Shown: piece after piece, positions 25,811-34,765 of the stretch
How the letters are laid out: the number at the start of each line of letters is the position of its first letter
Numbering within the stretch: position 1 is the stretch's first letter
From: Saccharibacillus brassicae
Lineage (GTDB): Bacteria; Bacillota; Bacilli; Paenibacillales; Paenibacillaceae
Assembly: GCF_006542275.1 (NCBI RefSeq)
Contig: NZ_CP041217.1
Span: 1,163,501 to 1,227,500 of the forward strand
Direction of reading: 5' to 3'
Length of the DNA stretch: 64,000 bases
Notes under the pieces: generated by a model
Seen by the model: the letters and a program-made list of their open reading frames with translations, nothing else
What the model was told of the DNA's origin: nothing
Database searches by the model: none
Translations under genes and position numbers: made by a program

Positions 25811-27478
25811 CTAAGCGTCCAGCCGGAAACGGTTCAGTTCCCGCTGCATTTCCTCGCGCACCTGAAGCAGCTCTTTGACCTTGCCGCCGATCTCCTCGAA
25901 CGAACGTTTCTGTTCGTCGGTGGACGCGGTAATCTCTTCGCTGCCGGCGGCCGACTGCTCGGTCACGGCGCTGATATTCTCGATCGCCTGCTGCACCTGC
26001 ATGCTCAGGCGGCGCGACTGTTCCATGTCGTCGGACAGCTTGCCGACGCTGCCGGCGATCTGCCGCACTTTGCCGCTGATCGCGCCGAACGAACGCTCCG
26101 TCGTCGCGGAAGCTTCTTCCTGCTGCCGGAACAGGTCGAGGCTCTGGCCGACCGAACCTTTGACGCGCTGCATGGAAGCGGCGATCTCTTCCACGGCGGT
26201 AAAAATCTCGCGGGCGGCCGAATCGGACTGGTCCGCCAGCTTGTTCACTTCGCCCGCGACCACGGCGAAGCCTCTGCCCGCCTCGCCGGCGCGCGCCGCT
26301 TCGATCGAAGCGTTGAGCGACAGCAGCGTCGTCTGCTTGGCGATCTGGGCCACATGCTCCGTCATGAGCGAGATCCGTCCGGCATTGTGCTCAAGCTCGC
26401 GCACCGTCTGCTCGACTTCCGCCATCGCGGAACGGTTCACGCTCGTAATGCGCAGCTGTTCGCGCATGACCGCTTCGCCGTGCTCGACGAAGTTCAGCGC
26501 TTCTTCGGTAGCGGTCGAAGACTGGACGGTCTCTTCCAGGTTCACTTCGAAATTGCGCTGCATGCCGTCAACCACTTCCACCGTGTGGCCGAGGTCTTCC
26601 GCGATGCGCTGGCTGCCGATCGCCAGCTCCTCGGTGGACGTCGCCACCTGGGAGACGATCTCCTGCATTTTGTCGTTCTGTCCGTCGAGTTCCGCAGCGA
26701 CGCGATCCAGCACGCCTCCGCTGTTCTCGATCGAGCGCACGATACCGCGCAGATTGTCGACCATGACGCCGAACGCGTTATTCAGCTCGTCCAGTTCGTC
26801 GCGGCCTGTCGATTTTTCCAGATGCAGGCTCAGGTCCCCGTCCGCGATCCGCACGGCCGCGTCTTTCATCGTGCGGATACGCTGCGCCAGCTTGCGTGCG
26901 AATCGGGCGTTGAACCAGCTGAGCGCGATCAGCAGCACCGCCGCGCCCGCCAGCGCGATCTGCCACGTCAGTTGAATACTGGCCGTCAGGTCGGCGGTGT
27001 AGGCGTCGTAATGCTGCTTGGTCAGGACGTCCAGCCGGTACGCGTCGTTCTGGATACCTTGAATGCGCGCGGCTTGGCGCTTCGCTTCCGGGCTGTTCTG
27101 ACTGCCGATCGCCTGCAGCGATTGCTCCGACAATTCCGTGAACTTCTCGTCGATCGAAGCCAGCCAGTTCAGCTGCTCCGGCGTATCGAGGCTGCTGTCT
27201 TCGCTGTCCGTCAGTTGGCCAAGCGTAGCTTCGACCGTTGCGATATGTCCGGTCACTTCGGATTTGTTGCTCTCGGTCATCGAGAACGAGTAGCCGTCCA
27301 GCGACTGGCTCAGCTGGTCCAGATCCGCGCTCAGCTGCTGCACATTCAGCATGTCCGGCACAAGCGTCCGGTTCTGGGAATTGATCTGAAGCAGCTGCAC
27401 GATGATATAGGCGACGAGCGCCAAGGAAGCCACGAGCGAAATCATGGCGTTGAAGAGCAGTTTACCCTGTAGTTTCAT
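25811..27478 (-). CDS. Methyl-accepting chemotaxis protein with periplasmic-type sensor
   Basis: 555 residues. TM1 (about 10-31), an extracellular four-helix-like domain to about 165, TM2 ([20 protein letters not shown]), HAMP, then the signalling hairpin whose tip reads [20 protein letters not shown]. It signals to CheA/CheW. The gene encoding a BMP-type binding lipoprotein ends 21 bases upstream, so the two are probably co-transcribed and may work as a ligand-capture/receptor pair. No ABC permease genes accompany them. Confidence 0.9.
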   Translation of the reverse strand: MKLQGKLLFNAMISLVASLALVAYIIVQLLQINSQNRTLVPDMLNVQQLSADLDQLSQSLDGYSFSMTESNKSEVTGHIATVEATLGQLTDSEDSSLDTPEQLNWLASIDEKFTELSEQSLQAIGSQNSPEAKRQAARIQGIQNDAYRLDVLTKQHYDAYTADLTASIQLTWQIALAGAAVLLIALSWFNARFARKLAQRIRTMKDAAVRIADGDLSLHLEKSTGRDELDELNNAFGVMVDNLRGIVRSIENSGGVLDRVAAELDGQNDKMQEIVSQVATSTEELAIGSQRIAEDLGHTVEVVDGMQRNFEVNLEETVQSSTATEEALNFVEHGEAVMREQLRITSVNRSAMAEVEQTVRELEHNAGRISLMTEHVAQIAKQTTLLSLNASIEAARAGEAGRGFAVVAGEVNKLADQSDSAAREIFTAVEEIAASMQRVKGSVGQSLDLFRQQEEASATTERSFGAISGKVRQIAGSVGKLSDDMEQSRRLSMQVQQAIENISAVTEQSAAGSEEITASTDEQKRSFEEIGGKVKELLQVREEMQRELNRFRLDA

Positions 27479-27499
27479 GACTGTTTCCTCCGTCCGGTT

Positions 27500-28507
27500 T
27501 TAGGGAAGCTGAATGGCGATTTCGCCCGAGATCAGGCTTTTCGTCAGCTCTTCGATCTGCGCTTGTTGCTGAGGCGTCAAGGTAACGGCTCTAATCGGCG
27601 CGATGCCTACGCCTTCTTCCTTGAGGCCGAATACCATATCTTTTTGCGGAAAAGTCCCTTTATTGTCGTTGAACGTGCCAACCGCGGTAAAAATGGCATT
27701 GTCGACGTTTTTGACCATCGACGTGATGACCGCTTTTTCCGCGATAAAGAACTGGTCCGTATCGACGCCGATCGCATACTTGCCTTGACGCTCCGCTTCC
27801 TGCAGCGCGCCGACTCCCGTCAGACCCGCTGCCGCGTAGATGACGTCGATCCCGTCTGTTTGCATCATGGAAGACGCGATCGTCGAACCGAGCTTCGAGT
27901 CGCCGAAGTCGCCGGCATAGACCGATTTGACAGTGGCTGCCGGATTCGCCGCTTTGACGCCCTGCTCGTAGCCGAACTGGAACTTTTTGAGCAGGTCCGA
28001 TTCGACGCCGCCGAGAAATCCGACTTTGCCGCTTTTGGAAGCCAAGCCCGCCGCGACGCCGGCAAGATAACTGCCTTCTTCTTCCTTGAACGTGAGCGAA
28101 GCGACGTTCGGCAGCTCCGACGTGTCGTCGACGATCAGAAACTGCTTGTCGGGATGCGCTTTGGCGGCCGTTTCCAGACTTTCTTTGACCATGTATCCGA
28201 GGCCGATGATCAAGTCGTTGTCTTTCTCGATCAGCTGCTTGAACGCCTCGTCGTAACTGCCCGCCCGATCGATCTCGCGATAATCGAACAAGATGCCCTG
28301 ATCGTCGCGCGCTTTGACCAATCCGCGGAAAGCGGCGTCGCTGTAAGACTGGTCGCCGAGACCGACGTCGGACAAGACGACGCCGACTTCCGGGCGTTCC
28401 GCGGCCGAAGCCGCCGGCGTTTCTTGAGAACCGCATGCCGAGAGCAGCAGCAGCGAGGCCAAGGCGGTAATCCAGGTCAGATGCTTGGCTAATTTGACTT
28501 TTTGCAT
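27500..28507 (-). CDS. BMP/Med-family substrate-binding lipoprotein
   Basis: 335 residues with lipobox LLLLSACGS, then the BMP family fold: VGVVLSDVGLGDQSYSDAAFRG, LIIGLGYMVKESLETAA, IYAAAGLTGVGALQEAE and YAIGVDTDQFFIAEKAVITS. Relatives (TmpC/PnrA, TcsA) bind nucleosides or act as regulators. There is no ATPase or permease gene here; the only partner is the chemoreceptor gene 21 bases downstream. Confidence 0.87.
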   Translation of the reverse strand: MQKVKLAKHLTWITALASLLLLSACGSQETPAASAAERPEVGVVLSDVGLGDQSYSDAAFRGLVKARDDQGILFDYREIDRAGSYDEAFKQLIEKDNDLIIGLGYMVKESLETAAKAHPDKQFLIVDDTSELPNVASLTFKEEEGSYLAGVAAGLASKSGKVGFLGGVESDLLKKFQFGYEQGVKAANPAATVKSVYAGDFGDSKLGSTIASSMMQTDGIDVIYAAAGLTGVGALQEAERQGKYAIGVDTDQFFIAEKAVITSMVKNVDNAIFTAVGTFNDNKGTFPQKDMVFGLKEEGVGIAPIRAVTLTPQQQAQIEELTKSLISGEIAIQLP

Positions 28508-28781
28508 ATTTACACCCCATTAAATGGTCTACAACTCTTCTTCATTTATCGCCCGATAAGCGCTAACTTGTTAGAACAAATTCACGCAAAAACCGATTTT
28601 ATTTAGCCGGGCGAAGCATTAAAGCCGAAAAAGACGTCGAAACCGTTTTAAAAGGAAATTTAAGGGATAGTGCTATAGCTTTTTCAGATAATCAAGTCTG
28701 ATGGCAAACGCCGTTTTGGATTTGCGGCCGCTTTGTCCGATATAATGGAGACCATCCGAACCGAAGAAAGAAGGAGATCCT

Positions 28782-29921
28782 ATGACTTTGCCTCATCTGC
28801 GCCTGCCGGCCCCTTCCGGCCCTTATGCCGTCGGCTTCCTGGACGGCACGTTCGCTTCGCCTGTACCCGGCGGAGGCGCCGAAGAGATCAGCTTCCGCTG
28901 CTTCTATCCGGCCCGGTCCGCGCTCGGCCGTCCGGCGCCTTACTACCCCGATCCGCAAATGGCCGACATGCAGGCGAGCCTGCCGATGTTCGAACCGTTC
29001 GGCGCGCTGCTGCACGCGATGGCGGTCATGCCGACGCATGGATTTGCGCAGGCGCCCGTCGCGGACCTTGACGGCGAGCGCTTCCCCGTGCTGGTCTATT
29101 CGCACGGCTACATGTCCTTTGCGCTGTCGAACCTGATCCAGCACGAAGAACTGGCCAGCCGCGGCTACGTCGTCTTCGCGATGTCGCATCCGGGCGACGC
29201 GTTCTGCACCGTACTTCGCGACGGCAGCCGGGTCGGGATCAATCCGGACACCGTCCGGCGCGCGACCGAAGACAATATGCGCTTCATGCAGGAGATCGGC
29301 AAAAGCGACCCCGATTCGCTGACGACCGAAGAGATCTCGGCGTATCTGCGCACCGCGCACGAACTCGGCGCACGGGTCGAAGCATGGGCGCGGCATACGA
29401 TCGACGCGTTCGACGAAATCGAAAAGATGGCAAGCGATCCGCATTCTCCCCTGCACGGCAAATTGGATCTGCGCGGGTTCGGCCTGTTCGGCCATTCGCT
29501 GGGCGGCGCTTCGTCGCTGCATACGGCGCTGCTCGACGAGCGGGTGCTCGCCGCCGTCAACCTCGACGGCTGGCAGTACGGCGCCGGCCTGCTGGAGCGG
29601 ACGATGCCGGTGCCGGGTCTGGTCATGGCCACCGGGGAGCACCATCTGCCGGGCAATTTCCGGACGGACGATACGAACCTGACGTATGCCGTCGTCTCGG
29701 GCAGCACGCACTGGTTCTTCTGCGACATGGCCGTGCTGGCCGAAGCGCCGCTCAAAACGATCGAACCTTCGGTCACGATCGACGGCTCCGTCATGTCGCA
29801 GCTGACGTCCGACCTGCTGTCGGCCTTTTTCGACCGGCATGTGCGCGGCCGATCCGAAGCTTCGCTCGAAGCAGCGGCAGATCGCTATCCGCAGAACGTG
29901 CGGATCAAGCATCCGGTCTAG
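28782..29921 (+). CDS. Alpha/beta hydrolase, PAF-acetylhydrolase-related
   Basis: 379 residues, no signal peptide. VLVYSHGYMSFALSNL (oxyanion region), GLFGHSLGGASSLHTAL (Ser in GHSLGG at about residue 238), VNLDGWQYGAG (Asp candidate) and GSTHWFFCDM (His candidate). A long helical insertion (about 140-225) covers the active site. Same family as the membrane-anchored protein at 4132-5670, but soluble. GAAGGAG precedes the ATG. The 274 bases upstream, shared with the divergent BMP gene, hold only AT-rich promoter-like DNA. Confidence 0.8.
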   Translation: MTLPHLRLPAPSGPYAVGFLDGTFASPVPGGGAEEISFRCFYPARSALGRPAPYYPDPQMADMQASLPMFEPFGALLHAMAVMPTHGFAQAPVADLDGERFPVLVYSHGYMSFALSNLIQHEELASRGYVVFAMSHPGDAFCTVLRDGSRVGINPDTVRRATEDNMRFMQEIGKSDPDSLTTEEISAYLRTAHELGARVEAWARHTIDAFDEIEKMASDPHSPLHGKLDLRGFGLFGHSLGGASSLHTALLDERVLAAVNLDGWQYGAGLLERTMPVPGLVMATGEHHLPGNFRTDDTNLTYAVVSGSTHWFFCDMAVLAEAPLKTIEPSVTIDGSVMSQLTSDLLSAFFDRHVRGRSEASLEAAADRYPQNVRIKHPV

Positions 29922-30021
29922 GCCGGACAGATTGCCCGTTTATTCGACAGAGATGTCGGCCGATAAACCCGTTTGGAGACGATAGCAATTCTTTATCCCT
30001 ACACAATCCGACATTTTCCCC

Positions 30022-30027
30022 TATAAT
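30022..30027 (+). promoter_or_regulatory. -10 element of the RsbQ-like/GGDEF operon
   Basis: A consensus TATAAT in a short AT-rich stretch, 110 bases before the ATG at 30137; no good -35 is visible. Confidence 0.4.
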
Positions 30028-30136
30028 AATGAGCAATAAGCCACTTAACGCGTCTTGTTATGTATGGGACACTTGAGAGATGAATATCGACAGACTGCAC
30101 TTCGCAGCGGGAACAGACAAAAGGGAGAGACGGAAG

Positions 30137-30937
30137 ATGGATATCTTGAAGCGCAATCATGTGACGGTGATCGGAAGCGGCAGCCGCACGCTCGTATTCG
30201 GGCACGGCTTCGGCTGCGACCAAAAAATGTGGAGGCTGGTCGCGCCGCGTTTTGCCGATCGGTATCGCGTCGTGCTGTTCGATTACGTCGGGTCCGGACA
30301 TTCCGACCTGGGCCAGTACGATCCGGTCAAGTACGGCGAACTGAACGGCTATGCCGACGACCTGCTGGAAGTCATGGAGGCGCTTGAATTAAGAGACGCC
30401 GTATTCGTCGGCCATTCGGTCAGCAGCATGATCGGCGCGCTCGCTTCGATCCGCAGACCCGAATATTTCGGCCAACTCATCATGGTCGGCCCTTCCCCGC
30501 GCTATCTCAACGATCTCCCGGACTACTACGGAGGCTTCGACCGCGAAGACATCGAGGAGCTGCTGGAGATGATGCAGCTCAATTTCAGCGGTTGGGCCAG
30601 CCATATGGCGCCGGCCGCGATGAAAAACGCGGAACGGGCGGAACTGGCCGAAGAACTTGAGCAGCAGTTCGCGTCCCGGGACCCGCGGATCGCCCGTCAG
30701 TTTGCCGAAGTGACGTTTTACTGCGATTGCCGCGATATCCTGAGCCAGGTCACGGTGCCTACGCTCATTCTCCAGTGTGCGGAAGACAGCATCGCTCCGC
30801 TCGAAGTCGGCGATTTCCTGCATCATCGCCTGGCCGGCAGCACGCTGAATCATATGACGGCCAAAGGCCATTATCCGCAGCTCAGCCAACCGGACGAAAC
30901 GTTTTCTCGCATCGACGAATACCTGACCGTTCTCTGA
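30137..30937 (+). CDS. RsbQ/KAI2-D14-like alpha/beta hydrolase (sensory hydrolase)
   Basis: 266 residues. The sequence follows the RsbQ and plant D14/KAI2 receptor family along its length: LVFGHGFGCDQKMWRLVAP, the nucleophile region FVGHSVSSMIGALAS (Ser at about 95), GPSPRYLNDLPDYYGGF (lid start), CAEDSIAPLEVG (Asp) and KGHYPQLSQP (His). In B. subtilis RsbQ is needed by the PAS phosphatase RsbP to sense energy stress. Here the partner gene, 27 bases downstream, encodes a PAS-GGDEF protein instead. The start at 30137 follows GGGAGAGACGG; an ATG at 30080 has no site. Confidence 0.87.
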   Translation: MDILKRNHVTVIGSGSRTLVFGHGFGCDQKMWRLVAPRFADRYRVVLFDYVGSGHSDLGQYDPVKYGELNGYADDLLEVMEALELRDAVFVGHSVSSMIGALASIRRPEYFGQLIMVGPSPRYLNDLPDYYGGFDREDIEELLEMMQLNFSGWASHMAPAAMKNAERAELAEELEQQFASRDPRIARQFAEVTFYCDCRDILSQVTVPTLILQCAEDSIAPLEVGDFLHHRLAGSTLNHMTAKGHYPQLSQPDETFSRIDEYLTVL

Positions 30938-30964
30938 GGACAGCGGAAGAAAGGCAGACCCATT

Positions 30965-31984
30965 ATGGATAGTCATCTGGATCGCGTGCCCGGCGGATAT
31001 TTCTCGATCTCCGAATCGGGATTCGTGCGGTCGGTCAATCGGAATTTTCTCGACATGCTCGGCCTCGGCAGCGCCGAAGAACTGGTCGGACAGCACCTCG
31101 AATCGGTCCTGTCCGTCACCAACAAAATGTTTTTCCATACGTACTTCTACCCGCAGATCCAGCTCTACGGCCGGGTGGACGAGATGTACTTTTCTTTCCG
31201 CGCGGCGGACAAACAGAAAGTGCCGGTCCTGCTCAACGCCATGCGCCGGGAGCAGAGCGGCGAAGGGACGATCGACTGTATCGCGCTGCTTATGCGCAAG
31301 CGTCTGGAATACGAGAAAGACACGCTGCGCAGCAAGCGCGAGCTCGAAGACCTGTACACGGAGACCCGCGCGCTGAACGGCCGGCTGGAGACGCTGCACG
31401 CCGAATACGAGCGGAAGCAGCAGGAATTGATGGAGATGAACGATCGCCTGGAGACGCTGGCTTCGACCGATCCGCTAACGGGTTTGCACAACCGGCGCTT
31501 TTTCCAGTCGTGCCTGCGCAGCGAATGGGCCGGCAGCCTGAACGGCGGCGGCTCCCTGTCCCTGTTGATCCTCGATATCGACCATTTCAAAAAAATCAAC
31601 GACACGTACGGGCATCCGGTCGGCGACTTCGTGCTGACCGAGCTTGCCCGCCTGCTGCGCGAACAATCGGGTCCGCAGGACGTATGCGCCCGGTTCGGCG
31701 GCGAAGAATTCGTCGTGCTGCTGCCCGGCCGGGGCCGCTCCGAAGCGGTCGCGGCGGCGGAGCATATTCGCGGCCTGATCGAAGCCGCGGCCTTCGGCCC
31801 GCACCGCATTACGGTCAGCATCGGCGTCGAGACGTCCGCGGCCGGCTCGGCGGAATCCGGTTCGGCGGAAGCCGGCGAGACCGAAGAGTCGCTGCTGGAC
31901 CGGGCCGACCTGGCGCTGTACGCCTCCAAGACCGGCGGCCGCAACCGGGTGACGCATGCCCGGGACCTGCCGCCGGGCGATTGA
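30965..31984 (+). CDS. PAS-GGDEF diguanylate cyclase
   Basis: 339 residues, cytosolic. PAS domain over about residues 8-112 (GYFSISESGFVRSVNRNFL), a coiled-coil linker (about 118-160, heptads in EYERKQQELMEMNDRLETL), and a GGDEF domain with DPLTGLHNRRFF, LDIDHFKKINDTYGH and the active-site loop RFGGEEF. The RxxD product-inhibition site expected five residues before GGEEF is replaced by GPQD. It makes cyclic di-GMP, probably under control of a ligand or product delivered by the RsbQ-like hydrolase encoded just upstream. A PilZ protein (7714-8091) is a possible effector. Confidence 0.88.
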   Translation: MDSHLDRVPGGYFSISESGFVRSVNRNFLDMLGLGSAEELVGQHLESVLSVTNKMFFHTYFYPQIQLYGRVDEMYFSFRAADKQKVPVLLNAMRREQSGEGTIDCIALLMRKRLEYEKDTLRSKRELEDLYTETRALNGRLETLHAEYERKQQELMEMNDRLETLASTDPLTGLHNRRFFQSCLRSEWAGSLNGGGSLSLLILDIDHFKKINDTYGHPVGDFVLTELARLLREQSGPQDVCARFGGEEFVVLLPGRGRSEAVAAAEHIRGLIEAAAFGPHRITVSIGVETSAAGSAESGSAEAGETEESLLDRADLALYASKTGGRNRVTHARDLPPGD

Positions 31985-31989
31985 CAGAG

Positions 31990-32030
31990 GCCGCCTATTC
32001 GCGGCCGCTTTCCCGCCTCGAATAGGCGGC
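31990..32030 (+). terminator. Hairpin after the GGDEF gene (terminator without U-tract)
   Basis: Perfect 12-bp inverted repeat GCCGCCTATTCG / CGAATAGGCGGC with a 17-nt loop, six bases after the stop; no T-run, so termination is uncertain. Confidence 0.5.
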
Positions 32031-32090
32031 AGACGCGGCGGCCGCGAAGCGGACCCGCCGCGATCCTTCCTACGGAAAGCAGGTTGAGCC

Positions 32091-32483
32091 ATGTCCCCGC
32101 AGCCCGAACCGGCACGCGTGCTGATTCTGCGTTACGCCGGCCCCCGCCGGGGAGTCGGCTTCGAGTTTTACCCGGTCCGAGACGGCGAACGCGCTCCGGA
32201 GATCCGGTCCGTCTTCCTGCACGAGATCGACGCCGAGTTCGTTATCGCCTTGATTCGAACCCAATATCCGCTTACGGACCCCGAGACAGGGCAGCTTGCG
32301 CAGGCGTTCGACCCGTGTTGGGACAATGCCGTTCCGAAGCCCGTCTGGCGGGAGATCTTGGAGGAACTGAATCGGCTTGCGCCGGCAGACCCCGAAGAAA
32401 AAGCTTTCGTACGCACGTTTGCCGACTGGCTGAACGAAGCGCTGGAAGCCGGCGATTTCATTACGGTGGCCGGCAATCTATAA
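32091..32483 (+). CDS. Hypothetical protein, 130 residues
   Basis: Acidic soluble protein without a recognised family. Alternating charged and hydrophobic segments (VLILRYAGPRRGVGFEFYPV, then LHEIDAEFVIALIRTQYPL and EILEELNRLAPADPEEKAF) suggest a compact alpha/beta fold. Codon use matches the neighbours. GAAAGCAGG precedes the ATG. Followed 98 bases later by the SUMF1-like gene in the same direction. Confidence 0.55.
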   Translation: MSPQPEPARVLILRYAGPRRGVGFEFYPVRDGERAPEIRSVFLHEIDAEFVIALIRTQYPLTDPETGQLAQAFDPCWDNAVPKPVWREILEELNRLAPADPEEKAFVRTFADWLNEALEAGDFITVAGNL

Positions 32484-32581
32484 CGATTCGCAGGCAGGCT
32501 TTGGCCGCTGCCCGAGCCCATTTATAACTTGCGATTCTCCGTTTACGAACCCGATTCCCGCACGCAAAGGAGCCAATGCGC

Positions 32582-33583
32582 ATGGAGAACTGGACCCGCC
32601 CGGCCTGGAGCCGGTTGACCGCTCAAGAGAAGACGCGGCAGATGGAACTGCTATGCACAAGACTGCCAGTAGGATTTGAATGGATCGGCCTCGAGACCTT
32701 CGAGCGGTTCGGCCTATCGACAAAGACCGGCCTGTTTGCGTGCGAAGACACGGAGTTTGTCTTCGTGCCCGGCGATACGGTGACGCTCGGTTGGGACGCG
32801 GTACCCGACACGGCGGAGCCGCTTTCCGGCACGCACCGGCAGATGCTGCATCTGCTGCGGGAGCTCGGCGTGCCGCCGGAAGAGACCGAAGCGCGGATGC
32901 GGGATTGGGTATCGCCCGTGCGCCGGGCTGAGATCCGCCCGATGCTGGTCGAACGCCGCTGCGTGTCCGCGGCGTGGAACGAATGGCCGATCGGGGAGTT
33001 GGACCCGGCGGAAGACGCCGACATGCTGAAAGCCGTCGAAGCTTTCCGGCAGTCCCCGCATAGCAGCCTCGAATCGGATCAGGAGTATCTGCTTGAACGC
33101 GAACACGATTCGATCCGGCTGTATGCGTTCGACGACAGCGAACATTTCGAAGAATGGTCCGCCGGCAATATCGGCGCGGGCTTGGATCTTCCGAGCGAAG
33201 ACGAATGGGAATATCTGTACGGATCGGGCAGCCGGACCTTTTTCCCGTGGGGCGACGATATCGACCCGTCGATGCGGCTGCGGCATCTGCCTTCCGCCGC
33301 TTCCGGCGCATACGACCTGGAGCGGCCGAATGCGTACGACCTGGAACAGCCGAACGGATTCGGCCTGTGCTTTCCGGGCGATCCGTACAAAAAAGAGCTG
33401 GTGCGCACAGCGGGCGGATGGACCGGCAAAGGCGGGGACGGCGGCTCGAACGTGCACGGCGGATTTGGCCCGTTCGCGTCTTACCTGCCGACCGGAACCT
33501 TTTTCCGCGATCCGTTCGAACCGGAACTGGACTGGAGCGAATGGCTGAGCTCGCTCGTGTTCCGGCGGATCGTCAGGCTGTAG
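32582..33583 (+). CDS. Protein with a C-terminal formylglycine-generating-enzyme-like (SUMF1) segment
   Basis: 333 residues. The recognisable part is LPSEDEWEYLYGSGSRTFFP followed by WGDDI, the core signature of the SUMF1/EgtB fold, at about residues 204-228. The N-terminal 200 residues are not recognised. The FGE active-site cysteines are not evident, so enzymatic function is doubtful. An internal 24-bp tandem duplication near 33310-33357 encodes two copies of AYDLE(R/Q)PN. AAAGGAG nine bases before 32582 supports that ATG over 32576. Confidence 0.6.
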   Translation: MENWTRPAWSRLTAQEKTRQMELLCTRLPVGFEWIGLETFERFGLSTKTGLFACEDTEFVFVPGDTVTLGWDAVPDTAEPLSGTHRQMLHLLRELGVPPEETEARMRDWVSPVRRAEIRPMLVERRCVSAAWNEWPIGELDPAEDADMLKAVEAFRQSPHSSLESDQEYLLEREHDSIRLYAFDDSEHFEEWSAGNIGAGLDLPSEDEWEYLYGSGSRTFFPWGDDIDPSMRLRHLPSAASGAYDLERPNAYDLEQPNGFGLCFPGDPYKKELVRTAGGWTGKGGDGGSNVHGGFGPFASYLPTGTFFRDPFEPELDWSEWLSSLVFRRIVRL

Positions 33584-33603
33584 CCTGCGCGCCGGATCGC
33601 CAC

Positions 33604-33652
33604 AAAAAAGACCGTCCGAGCTTCGCGAAACGCGAAGTTCGGACGGTCTTTC
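33604..33652. terminator. Bidirectional terminator with long stem
   Basis: AAAAGACCGTCCGA...TCGGACGGTCTTT with an inner CTTCGCG/CGCGAAG pairing and AAA loop, between convergent genes. Confidence 0.85.
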
Positions 33653-33712
33653 CTTTGCTTTTTTCCGAAGACAAGGCCGTATTAATCAGCTTGCTGCCCT
33701 GCCGGGTCCGGG

Positions 33713-33934
33713 TTAGCTGCGGGCTGCGACCGCGGGAATATCGGCCTGTCTGCCGGCTTCTTCGTCGCGCGCCGTGCCGAGTTCCTGTTCGTTCTGATGA
33801 AGTTCTTTGAGCATATTCCGGTAAATGTACGCTTCTTGACGGTTCAGTCCGTCGCGGTTCTCTTTCAAAATCCAGTTCTCCATGGTCTTTTTCAGAATCT
33901 CGCTTTTGCGTTCCAATACTTCCGTATAACTCAT
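33713..33934 (-). CDS. Small helical protein, 73 residues, unknown
   Basis: Begins MSYTEVLERKSEILKKTMEN and continues with charged helical sequence (QEAYIYRNMLKELHQNEQEL), then an Ala-rich tail. A predicted coiled-coil-like soluble protein with no family recognised. AAAGGAT lies nine bases before the ATG, and the overlapping reading frame on the same strand (33573-33974) has an improbable composition, so this frame is preferred. Confidence 0.55.
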   Translation of the reverse strand: MSYTEVLERKSEILKKTMENWILKENRDGLNRQEAYIYRNMLKELHQNEQELGTARDEEAGRQADIPAVAARS

Positions 33935-34173
33935 TGATCTTCATCCTTTCGCGCTTGGATTTCCGACGCCGCATGAATGCCTGAACATCTCATCCGACGT
34001 AACGTTTATCATTATACGGGAAAGGGGAAGCCGAACCAACGCGGCTCTGCCGGGCTGACGCAGGCCGAGAACTTCTGACCCGCGCAGAGAAACGTTCAGC
34101 CTGCCCGTCCGTACAAGTGCGGCCGAATGCTCCCTATTGCGGCCGATCCCGGACGCGCGGAACGTTGTTCGCC

Positions 34174-34737
34174 TTACGGCTGCCCCGCTTCCGCCTGCTC
34201 CAACTCGCGCATCAATTTCATGAGCTGCCGCGTCGTATTGACGTTGCGCACCGTCATCCGCGCGTACAGGGCGGAGCCGACCAGCTTGTTCATGCCGCTG
34301 CGCCCGGCTTCGGCCCGGTCGACCGCGAACAGCACCGCGCGCGGGGCGAACCGCACCTCCCCTACGCCCGGCGTAAGCGGCAGAGTCGCCGGAAGCGAGT
34401 CCTCGTCAACCTCGTCCCAGAGAAAAAACACGTCGCTTTTCATCTCGCCGCCGTTGCTCCACGTCTCGGGCAATACGTCGAAGATCGCCTGCATCTCTTC
34501 CAGACTGCGGATCAGCACGCGGATGCGCAGCCCGAAGACGGATTCGATCACCGCTTCCAGCAGCGGTCCCAATTCCGCCTGCGGCCGCTCGGTATCGGCG
34601 AACACGATATTGCCGGAATTGATATACGTCTTGACGCGCCGCATGCCCGCCGACTCGAACGCGGCCTGCAGCTCTTTCATGTTCACTTTGTTGTGGCCGC
34701 CTACGTTGATTCCGCGCAGCAGGGCTGTATAGATCAT
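34174..34737 (-). CDS. DUF1697-family protein
   Basis: 187 residues. The opening IYTALLRGINVGGHNKVNMK and the following YINSGNIVF are the family hallmarks, with a later SGMNKLVGSALYARMTVRN. Function of the family is unknown; it is cytosolic. AAAAGGAG precedes the ATG. It begins 28 bases after the stop of the secreted MORN protein gene and is likely its operon partner. Confidence 0.85.
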   Translation of the reverse strand: MIYTALLRGINVGGHNKVNMKELQAAFESAGMRRVKTYINSGNIVFADTERPQAELGPLLEAVIESVFGLRIRVLIRSLEEMQAIFDVLPETWSNGGEMKSDVFFLWDEVDEDSLPATLPLTPGVGEVRFAPRAVLFAVDRAEAGRSGMNKLVGSALYARMTVRNVNTTRQLMKLMRELEQAEAGQP

Positions 34738-34765
34738 GGCGTGCTCTCCTTTTGACGGAACAGAT

